Of a stretch of 19,294 nucleotides of DNA, positions 13,611 through 19,294 are shown piece by piece. The DNA is taken from the NCBI GenBank assembly GCA_934869045.1, contig CAKXAF010000001.1:19111-38404 (forward strand), written 5' to 3'. The notes under the pieces are model-generated. The model made no database searches. It saw only the letters and a program-made list of their open reading frames with translations, and was not told where the DNA came from. This stretch comes from an uncultured Nitrososphaerota archaeon. Its GTDB lineage: Bacteria; Bacillota; Clostridia; Oscillospirales; Ruminococcaceae. Made by a program: the position numbers and the translations under genes. Within the stretch, counting starts at the first letter, position 1. Each line of letters starts with the position of its first letter.

Positions 13611-14036
13611 ATGAAGATTCTGATCATCGACGGCCAGGGAGGCGGCATCGGCCGGATGCTGATCGAGCAATTGCGCGCCGCCCTTCCGGACGCGTTTCTC
13701 ATTGCCGCCGGCGCCAACTCCGCCGCCACCTCCGCTATGCTCAAGGCCGGCGCCAGCGCGGGCGCCACAGGTGAAAATGCCGTGGTTTACAACTGCGGCC
13801 GCGCGGATGTCATCACCGGCCCTGCGGGTATTCTCCTGGCCAACGCCATGTTCGGGGAGATTTCCCCGGCAATGGCTCGCGCCGTCTCCGAAAGCGCATG
13901 TCCCAAAGTCCTGATCCCTGTGCAGAAGTGCCATCTGCAAATGGCCGGCGTGGCCGAGCTGCCCCTGGCCCGTTATCTGGAGGATGCGGTTGCCCGCATT
14001 TCCGCAATCTGCCCTCCAGGGGAGTCCGCTGAATAG
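13611..14036 (+). CDS. DUF3842 family protein
   Basis: 141 residues. The N-terminal IIDGQGGGIGRMLIEQL (5-21), the stretch ALG-like IAAGANSAATSAMLKAGA (31-48), GATGENAVV (51-59), ADVITGPAGILLANAMFGEIS (65-85) and CPKVLIPV (97-104) match DUF3842 as I remember it. The glycine-rich start resembles a Rossmann-type nucleotide loop, but no catalytic function is established. GAGGG lies seven bases before the ATG. It is co-oriented with and 10 bases from the MreB-like gene and shares the downstream terminator, so the two almost certainly form one operon; a link to cell-shape or envelope control is inferred from that alone. No membrane segment or signal peptide is seen. Confidence 0.88.
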   Translation: MKILIIDGQGGGIGRMLIEQLRAALPDAFLIAAGANSAATSAMLKAGASAGATGENAVVYNCGRADVITGPAGILLANAMFGEISPAMARAVSESACPKVLIPVQKCHLQMAGVAELPLARYLEDAVARISAICPPGESAE

Positions 14037-14169
14037 CCATCCTCGGGGGGATCGGTGTGTGCTCTTTCCGTGCGCGGCAAAGGATTTCCTGACTTTATCA
14101 ACCGCAGCGGAAAATTTTTCACTTTCCTATAGAGAGGCTCCCTGCGGCTCAGCCCATCCTCAACACGCG

Positions 14170-14197
14170 AAAACCGCCCCGATGGGGGCGGTTTTTT
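14170..14197. terminator. strong rho-independent terminator after the mreB/DUF3842 operon
   Basis: AAAACCGCCCC (14170-14180) pairs perfectly with GGGGCGGTTTT (14185-14195) around GATG, with TTTTTT from 14192. Because the arms end in A4 and T4 it can also work for the convergent minus-strand dehydrogenase gene ending at 14217. The 133 bp between DUF3842 and this site contain nothing I can identify. Confidence 0.95.
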
Positions 14198-14216
14198 CAT
14201 GAAGGCCGACGGGAAA

Positions 14217-15170
14217 TCAATTTGCGCCCACGGTATTTTGGGGCGTTCCGTCCAAAAAAGCAAAAAAGTTCTCCGCTGCGATCCGAAGCAGCCGCCCGCG
14301 GGTTTCCCGGGGTCCCCAGGAAACATGGGGCGTTACGATGCACCGCGGATGCCGCACCAGCGGGTTTTCCTGCCCCGCCGGTTCCTGGGAAAAGACGTCC
14401 ACCGCCGCCGCCAGCAGCCGCCCGCTGTCCAGCGCGGCTGCGACATCCTCCTCGTTGAGGACCGGCCCCCGCGCCGTGTTGAGCAGAATCGCCCCCGGCT
14501 TCATTTTCTCCAGAAAGGCGCGGTCCACCATTCCCCTGGTTTCCGGCGTCAGCGGACAGTGGATGGAAAGGACGTCGCTTTCCCGGCAGAGCTCGTCGAG
14601 TCCCACCATCCGGGCCGTTTCCGTTCTATCAGGATGCCGCCGGTATCCGATCACCCGCATCCCCAGGGCCTGGCAGGCCCCGCCGAACACCCGGCCGATA
14701 TCGCCGTATCCCAGAATCCCCACGGTTTTGCCGGATAGCTCCAGCATCGGCACCGCGGTAACGCCAGGATCTGCCGGAAGCCGCCAGTTTCCGGCCTTTA
14801 CGTATCCGGAGAACTCTGCCGCCCGGTTGGTCACCGCCAGCAGCAGCGCCATGGTGTGCTGAGCCACAGCATAGGACGAATAAGCGGGAACATTGCAGAT
14901 GGTCACGCCGCGTTCTGCGGCGGCAGGAAGGTCGATGATATTATACCCCGTCCCGAACACCCCAATATACCGAAGCTTCCGGCAGCGCTCCAGTACCGTC
15001 CGATCCAGCCTGGTCCGGTTGACAAAAACCGCCTCCGCATCCCCGATTCGGGCCGCGGCTTCACCGTCCGGCGTTTCGTCGTACCAAACCAAATCCGGAA
15101 ACCGCTCCGCTACCTCCCAGGGCTGACGGTCATGATTGACAAGGTATCCGTCCAGCACTACAATTTTCAC
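14217..15170 (-). CDS. D-2-hydroxyacid dehydrogenase (glycerate/phosphoglycerate dehydrogenase-like)
   Basis: 317 residues from a GTG start with AAAGGAGGA upstream. Substrate-binding half with YIGVFGTGYNIIDLPAA (68-84), then a nucleotide-binding domain with GILGYGDIG (151-159), SIHCPLTPETRGMVD (202-216), and the catalytic triad Arg234 in NTARGP, Glu263 in SQEP and His282 in TPHVSW. It should interconvert a D-2-hydroxy acid and a 2-keto acid using NAD(P)H in the cytosol. After beta 2 the sequence is YRRHP (176-180) with basic residues where NAD-specific enzymes have an acidic one, hinting at NADP use. The substrate is not determinable; hydroxypyruvate/glycerate is the commonest for this branch. 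It follows the ABC exporter genes by 18 bp, without a terminator, and is probably co-transcribed with them. Confidence 0.92.
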   Translation of the reverse strand: MKIVVLDGYLVNHDRQPWEVAERFPDLVWYDETPDGEAAARIGDAEAVFVNRTRLDRTVLERCRKLRYIGVFGTGYNIIDLPAAAERGVTICNVPAYSSYAVAQHTMALLLAVTNRAAEFSGYVKAGNWRLPADPGVTAVPMLELSGKTVGILGYGDIGRVFGGACQALGMRVIGYRRHPDRTETARMVGLDELCRESDVLSIHCPLTPETRGMVDRAFLEKMKPGAILLNTARGPVLNEEDVAAALDSGRLLAAAVDVFSQEPAGQENPLVRHPRCIVTPHVSWGPRETRGRLLRIAAENFFAFLDGTPQNTVGAN

Positions 15171-15188
15171 AGGGCTCCTCCTTTCCAG

Positions 15189-16958
15189 TCAGGCGCTTTC
15201 CTCTGGCCGGGCGAACTGACTGTTGTAAAGATTGGCATAAAAGCCGCCTCTGGCCAGCAGCTCCTGATGGGTACCCTGCTCCACGACGCTTCCTTGATTC
15301 ATCACCAGGATCACGTCAGCCTCCCGAATGGTGGAAAGCCGGTGGGCTACCACGAAGCTGGTCCTCCCCTCCATCATCCGCTGGAAGGCTTTCTGAACCA
15401 GGATCTCGGTGCGGGTGTCAATGTTGGAGGTCGCCTCGTCCAGAATCAGCATAGGCGGATCCACCAGCATCACCCGTGCAATGCAGAGAAGCTGCCGCTG
15501 CCCCTGAGAGAGATTCCCGCCATCTTCGGCGATAACCGTATCATACCCCTTGGGCAGGCGCTTGATGAAGCTGTGCGCATGGGCTGCCTTGGCCGCCGCA
15601 ACGATCTCTTCGTCGGCGGCGCCGGGCTTTCCGTAGGAAATATTCTCCCGTACTGTCCCGGAAAAGAGCCACGATTCCTGCAGCACCATCCCGAAAAGGG
15701 AGCGCATGCTTCTCCGGGTCATCGCGCGGATATCCATCCCATCGATAGAGATTTCACCGGCATTCACATCATAAAACCGCATAAGAAGATTGATGAGAGT
15801 GGTCTTGCCGCAGCCGGTGGGGCCAACGATCGCTACCCTCTGGCCCGGCCGGACCTTCAGATTCATGTTTTCAATCAGCGGCCGATCCGGATCGTAGGAG
15901 AAAAATACACCGTCGATGTCCACCTGTCCGCTGCATCCTGCGACGGTCCTGGCGTCCGGCGCGTCCGGCGGCTCCACCGGCTCATCCAGCACGGCAAAAA
16001 CCCTCTGGGCCGACGCAAAAGCCGTCTGAAGCTGGGTGATGATGCCCGTCACCTCGTTGAAGGGTTTGGTGTACTGCTGGGCGTAACTCAAAAACATTGA
16101 GATCTGCCCTACGGAAATGCGCCCGGCAATGGCGCTGACCGCGCCGGTGATTCCCACCGCCGCATAGACCACCGCGTTGACGAACCGTGTGCTGGGATTG
16201 GACAGCGAGGAGAAGAACTGAGCCTTCTGCCCCTGATCGTAGAGCCGGCCGTTGATCTCCCCGAAGGCAGCCTGAGCCCGGTCCTCATAAACAAAACCTT
16301 TGACCAGCTTCTGGTTCGCCACCATCTCTTCGATATAGCCGGACAGTTCCCCCTGAATAGCGGTCTGCCCCCGGAAATGCTTGTAGGAATTCCGTGCGAT
16401 GAAGGACGCCACAAACAGCGACAGCGGCGTCAGAACAAACACCAGCAGCGCCACCCAAACATTGGCCGCTACCATGAAGACAAGGGTCCCCACGATGGTC
16501 ACCACTCCGGTAAACAGCTGTGTGAAACCCTGCAGCAGCCCATCGGAGACCTGGTCGATGTCGTTGACTACCCGGCTGATGAAATCGCCGTGGGCCGTCT
16601 GGTCAATGTACCGCAGCGGCACGCCATTCAATTTTTGAAACAATTGAATCCGAAGGTCCTTAACCGTCCGATAGGTGATGACGTTGGTGCAGTAGGACAT
16701 GAGCCACTGAAAAAGAGCCGCCCCCCCCACCGATGCGCCCAACAGCGCAAGGATCCGCAGCAACTCCCGATAGTCTACCTCCCCGGGTCCCAAAATGCAG
16801 TCGACGCCGTCACCGATGAGCACCGGCGCCATCAGGGTCAGCAGCACGCTGACCAGAGCCGCCGCCATAGCCGCCGCCAGATATCCCCGGTACGGCCGTG
16901 TGTAGGCCAGCAGCCGCCGGACAGCGCCGCGGTCAATTTTTTTCGCTTTTCCGCTCAT
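15189..16958 (-). CDS. ABC exporter half, catalytically competent subunit (TM288-like)
   Basis: 589 residues from the ATG at 16958, preceded by AGGAGG; it overlaps the upstream stop codon as ATGA (16955-16958), so translation is coupled. Transmembrane domain (about 1-315; helices near 25-50, 65-88, 145-165, 167-188, 262-280) fused to a nucleotide-binding domain (about 340-580): Walker A GPTGCGKT (379-386), Q-loop MVLQES (about 424-429), signature LSQGQ (483-487), Walker B LILDEATSNID (504-514) with catalytic Glu508, and H-loop His539 in VVAHRLST. The intact Glu and His together with the noncanonical LSQGQ signature are what is known of the TM288 side of heterodimeric exporters. Partner is the gene just upstream. 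Likely a drug, lipid or peptide exporter; substrate unknown. Confidence 0.95.
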   Translation of the reverse strand: MSGKAKKIDRGAVRRLLAYTRPYRGYLAAAMAAALVSVLLTLMAPVLIGDGVDCILGPGEVDYRELLRILALLGASVGGAALFQWLMSYCTNVITYRTVKDLRIQLFQKLNGVPLRYIDQTAHGDFISRVVNDIDQVSDGLLQGFTQLFTGVVTIVGTLVFMVAANVWVALLVFVLTPLSLFVASFIARNSYKHFRGQTAIQGELSGYIEEMVANQKLVKGFVYEDRAQAAFGEINGRLYDQGQKAQFFSSLSNPSTRFVNAVVYAAVGITGAVSAIAGRISVGQISMFLSYAQQYTKPFNEVTGIITQLQTAFASAQRVFAVLDEPVEPPDAPDARTVAGCSGQVDIDGVFFSYDPDRPLIENMNLKVRPGQRVAIVGPTGCGKTTLINLLMRFYDVNAGEISIDGMDIRAMTRRSMRSLFGMVLQESWLFSGTVRENISYGKPGAADEEIVAAAKAAHAHSFIKRLPKGYDTVIAEDGGNLSQGQRQLLCIARVMLVDPPMLILDEATSNIDTRTEILVQKAFQRMMEGRTSFVVAHRLSTIREADVILVMNQGSVVEQGTHQELLARGGFYANLYNSQFARPEESA

Positions 16959-18688
16959 TTCGCCGCCTCCTCTGCGCTCAGCTGGGATAAACAGATTTCC
17001 CGGTACACCGGACAAGTTTCCAGTAGCTCTTCGTGGGTTCCAAGGCCCGCCATCTCCCCATCATCCAGCACCAGAATCCGGTCCGCATGGCGGATGGTGC
17101 TGGCCCGCTGGGACACCATCACCACCGTCATCCCCCGGGTATCCTCCCGGAGAGCCTTCCGCAGAGCCGCGTCGGTGGCAAAGTCCAAAGCGCTGGCCGA
17201 GTCATCCAGGATGAGCAGCTTGGGTTTTCCCGCCAGCGCCCGTGCGATGGTCAGCCGCTGCTTCTGCCCGCCGGAGAAGTTTTTGCCGCTCTGCTCCACC
17301 CGGGTCTCCAGTTTTTTCGGCAGTGCCTCGACAAAAGCCTTGGCCTGGGCGGTTTTCAGCGCCGCCCAAAGCTCCTCCTCCTTCGCCCCGGGATTCCCCC
17401 AGCGAAGGTTCTCCGCAACAGTCCCGGAGACCACCGCAGCCTTCTGGGGGACGATTCCCACCAGCCGCCGCAGCTGCGCGAAGGGATACTCCTTCACGTC
17501 CCGGCCAAACACCCGGACACTTCCGGATTCGGCGTCGTAAAACCGGGGGATCAGGCTGACAAAGGTGGATTTCCCGGAGCCAGTACCGCCGATGACACCC
17601 AAGGTCTCCCCTTGCCGCAGGGTCAGGGAAATCCCGGCCAGAGACGGCTCCTCTGCCCCGGCGTAGCGGAAAGTCACGTCATCAAACTCCAATGCGGGAG
17701 CGCCTTCCAGCGGCTCCACCGGCGCGAAAGCGGTCTCCTGGACGGAGGGAACCGTCTCCAGCACCTCATTGACCCGCACTGCCGAAGCCGACGCCTTGGT
17801 GAAAATCACCACCAGATTGGCTACCACGATCAGCGCCTGCAAAATCTGGGTCATGTAATTGACAAAGGCGATGATTTCCCCCTGGGTCAGCCGCCCGGCG
17901 TCCACCTGAAAGCCGCCGAACCACAGGATGGCCACAATCCCCAGATTCATGATCACGTAGGTCAGGGGGTTCAAAAGGGCGGACAGCCGCCCCACCCGGA
18001 CCGAAGTGTTCGCCAGATCGTCGCTGGCCTCGGTGAAGCGGCCAAGCTCGCTCTCCTGCTTGGAAAATGCGCGGATCACCCGGGCGCCCTCCAGGTTTTC
18101 CCGGGTAATCAACGAAATCCGGTCCAGCTTTTTCTGCATCACCCGGAAAAAGGGTACCGACCGGCTCATGACAAAATAGAGGACCCCCACGATCAGCGGG
18201 AATACCACCAAAAAAATCAGGGAAAGCTTTACATCAATGGTAAAGGCCATCACCACCGCGCCCACGGCCAGAAACGGCGCGCGCACCACCAGCCGGATGA
18301 GCATGGCTACCGCCAGCTGCAGCTGGTTCACGTCGTTGGTCAGCCGTGTGATCAGGGAGTGGGTCCCAAACCGGTCCAGCTCAGCATGAGAAAAGCTGTT
18401 GATTTTCCGGTACATTTCCCGGCGCAGGTTGGTCCCGACCCCCTGGGAGGCGATAGAGGCAAAATACTGGCAGATCAGGGCGCATCCCAGGCTCACCGCC
18501 GCGATCAGCAGCAGCAGCCCTCCCATTCGGAGGACGTAGCCCCCGTCGCCGTTCTTCACGCCAATATCGATGATTCTGGCCATGACCAGCGGGACAATCA
18601 GCTCCAGCACAGCCTCCAGCCACTTAAAAATCGGCCCCAGAACGACCTGTTTTTTGTAATCGCCCAGAAACCGGCGCAGTTTCCACAT
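16955..18688 (-). CDS. ABC exporter half, degenerate-site subunit (TM287-like)
   Basis: 577 residues from the ATG at 18688, with GGAGGA nine bases upstream. Six-helix transmembrane domain (about 1-310) fused to a nucleotide-binding domain: Walker A GGTGSGKST (367-375), Q-loop IVPQKA, canonical signature FSGGQ (471-475), Walker B LLILDDSASALD (491-502), where the catalytic glutamate is replaced by Asp496, and H-loop MVSQRAST (524-531), where histidine is Gln527. Both replacements are the classic mark of the degenerate subunit in heterodimeric exporters such as TM287/288 and BmrCD, and they fit the downstream partner, which has both residues. First gene of an operon with its own promoter. Confidence 0.95.
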   Translation of the reverse strand: MWKLRRFLGDYKKQVVLGPIFKWLEAVLELIVPLVMARIIDIGVKNGDGGYVLRMGGLLLLIAAVSLGCALICQYFASIASQGVGTNLRREMYRKINSFSHAELDRFGTHSLITRLTNDVNQLQLAVAMLIRLVVRAPFLAVGAVVMAFTIDVKLSLIFLVVFPLIVGVLYFVMSRSVPFFRVMQKKLDRISLITRENLEGARVIRAFSKQESELGRFTEASDDLANTSVRVGRLSALLNPLTYVIMNLGIVAILWFGGFQVDAGRLTQGEIIAFVNYMTQILQALIVVANLVVIFTKASASAVRVNEVLETVPSVQETAFAPVEPLEGAPALEFDDVTFRYAGAEEPSLAGISLTLRQGETLGVIGGTGSGKSTFVSLIPRFYDAESGSVRVFGRDVKEYPFAQLRRLVGIVPQKAAVVSGTVAENLRWGNPGAKEEELWAALKTAQAKAFVEALPKKLETRVEQSGKNFSGGQKQRLTIARALAGKPKLLILDDSASALDFATDAALRKALREDTRGMTVVMVSQRASTIRHADRILVLDDGEMAGLGTHEELLETCPVYREICLSQLSAEEAAK

Positions 18689-18709
18689 GGTAAGACTTCC
18701 TCCTCAGCT

Positions 18710-18723
18710 GCCTGAAAACAGGC
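18710..18723 (-). promoter_or_regulatory. short hairpin in the ABC exporter leader
   Basis: GCCTG and CAGGC (18710-18714 with 18719-18723) pair around a 4-base loop, 21 bases before the start codon and right before the ribosome binding site. It is too short to rule out chance on its own. Confidence 0.3.
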
Positions 18724-18738
18724 GGGACTTTTCTTGTT

Positions 18739-18768
18739 ATTGTACCACAAAATCCCATGCCTTCACAA
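18739..18768 (-). promoter_or_regulatory. sigma-A promoter of the ABC exporter operon
   Basis: On the minus strand TTGTGA (18763-18768), an 18-base spacer and TACAAT (18739-18744). Predicted start near 18732, with a leader of about 44 bases. Confidence 0.75.
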
Positions 18769-18795
18769 GCCCCGCCGGCGATTTTCCCCGGTTTT

Positions 18796-18833
18796 AAAAA
18801 AATGGGAGAGCGTCCCGGATCCTGAGTCCTCCC
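18796..18833 (-). terminator. probable terminator after the XRE-type membrane regulator
   Basis: On the minus strand GGGAG and CTCCC (18829-18833 with 18804-18808) form the base of a hairpin with a partly paired interior containing GGATCC, followed by a run of seven T residues (18796-18802). It starts 19 bases after the stop codon at 18853. Confidence 0.7.
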
Positions 18834-18852
18834 GCGTCAAACGCAGCGCGGA

Positions 18853-19293
18853 TCAAAACAGCGTATAAAACAGCGGTATCGTCAAAAAGAGCATCCAGCC
18901 GGGGTGCCACTGCCCGAAGCAGAAGCCCAGAAGCAGAAACGCCATGGTGCACAGCAGGGGGTAAGCGGCCGCCAGCTTGGGAACCCGTTTTTTCAGAAAC
19001 CCGCAGACCAGCAAAAGCCCGACGCAGAAAAGCGGCGTAAAAAGCTGGAACAGTATCAAAAAGATCAAAGCAGCAATTCCTGCCAGGCACAACGCCAAGC
19101 CCATGACGGCGCCTCTCCCCAGCCGGATCTTCTGCGGCTCCTCCGGTGCGGGCGCGCTGCCTTCCATCCCGGCGCACCACTCCGGATTCGGCGGCTCCGG
19201 CGCGCGGGGCGGCTCGCTGAAAAAGGGGTCCTCCGCTTCCTGCGAGTCCTCCCCATCGATATTCAGCAGCTTGTCCAGTGATACGCCGTACAG
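18853..19293 (-). CDS. probable XRE-family regulator with C-terminal membrane domain, C-terminal part (partial at right edge)
   Basis: The frame is open to the right edge; 146 residues are visible. It begins with LYGVSLDKLLNIDG, the usual last helix of an XRE/Cro-type helix-turn-helix domain ('lA..f.VSlDeLl'), then an acidic and proline-rich linker (about 15-55) and three or four hydrophobic segments (about 66-85, 86-100, 109-126 and 133-146), ending in a hydrophobic C-terminus. XRE domain plus linker plus membrane segments is common in Firmicutes regulators of unknown signal. An ATG at 19167 would give only the membrane part and has no convincing binding site, so I treat it as internal. The DNA-binding helices themselves are outside the window, so the regulator call rests on one short motif. 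It lies upstream of the ABC exporter operon and could control it; that is an inference. Confidence 0.6.
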   Translation of the reverse strand: MYGVSLDKLLNIDGEDSQEAEDPFFSEPPRAPEPPNPEWCAGMEGSAPAPEEPQKIRLGRGAVMGLALCLAGIAALIFLILFQLFTPLFCVGLLLVCGFLKKRVPKLAAAYPLLCTMAFLLLGFCFGQWHPGWMLFLTIPLFYTLF

Positions 19294-19294
19294 C

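Noticed and set aside
14856..18715. Long plus-strand open frames opposite the ABC exporter and dehydrogenase genes (14856-16100, 16377-17540, 17033-18715)
   Set aside because: The minus-strand genes have complete motifs and ribosome sites; the antisense frames are His/Gln/Pro-rich shadows with none.
1..19294. CRISPR array, transposase, integrase, phage genes, tRNA or rRNA
   Set aside because: No repeat-spacer pattern, no mobile-element protein motifs and no tRNA-like cloverleaf or rRNA stretch was recognised by eye; tRNA and covariance-model scans would be needed to exclude them fully.

Overview
The window looks like chromosomal backbone of a moderately GC-rich Firmicute, most probably a class Clostridia member of the Oscillospiraceae type. 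This is inferred from an S-box (SAM-I) riboswitch on metK, RecD2 and LexA, a TM287/288-like heterodimeric ABC exporter, a DUF3842 protein beside an MreB-type actin, strong AGGAGG-type ribosome binding sites, frequent TTG/GTG starts and sigma-A promoters with 17-18 bp spacers. I see no insertion sequence, phage gene, CRISPR array, tRNA or rRNA.

Layout. 1-691 (+): C-terminal part of a PRK06851-like P-loop protein, cut by the left edge and with a ruined Walker A. 692-965: no convincing gene, ending in a strong bidirectional terminator. 1016-3300 (-): a promoter, a class I SAM-dependent methyltransferase, then a DUF21/CBS/CorC_HlyC membrane protein whose membrane domain has lost its usual polar motifs. 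3321-4139 (-): membrane-anchored NodB-type polysaccharide deacetylase. 4219-9440 (-): promoter, SAM-I riboswitch with its terminator, metK, a zinc-ribbon membrane protein of unknown function, a small single-TM protein, and recD2. No terminator is evident between metK and recD2, so the whole set may respond to SAM.

9441-9557 lies between two divergent promoters. 9558-11590 (+): two TrkA/RCK potassium-uptake regulators and lexA in one tight operon, closed by a terminator. 11615-12325 (+): comF. 12427-14197 (+): promoter, a structured leader, an MreB/Mbl-like gene and DUF3842, closed by a textbook terminator. 14217-18768 (-): promoter, the two halves of a heterodimeric ABC exporter (stop and start overlapping) and a D-2-hydroxyacid dehydrogenase. 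18796-19294 (-): terminator and the C-terminal part of what appears to be an XRE-type regulator with a membrane domain, cut by the right edge.

No obviously new multi-gene defence or mobile system is present. The points most worth a second look are the two proteins that keep their family architecture but lose family-defining residues (2-691 and 1016-2380), the possible coupling of two unknown genes and recD2 to SAM sensing, the co-transcription of lexA with potassium-channel regulators, and short perfect hairpins that recur just upstream of ribosome binding sites. Start codons were chosen from ribosome binding sites and are often internal to the longest open frame.
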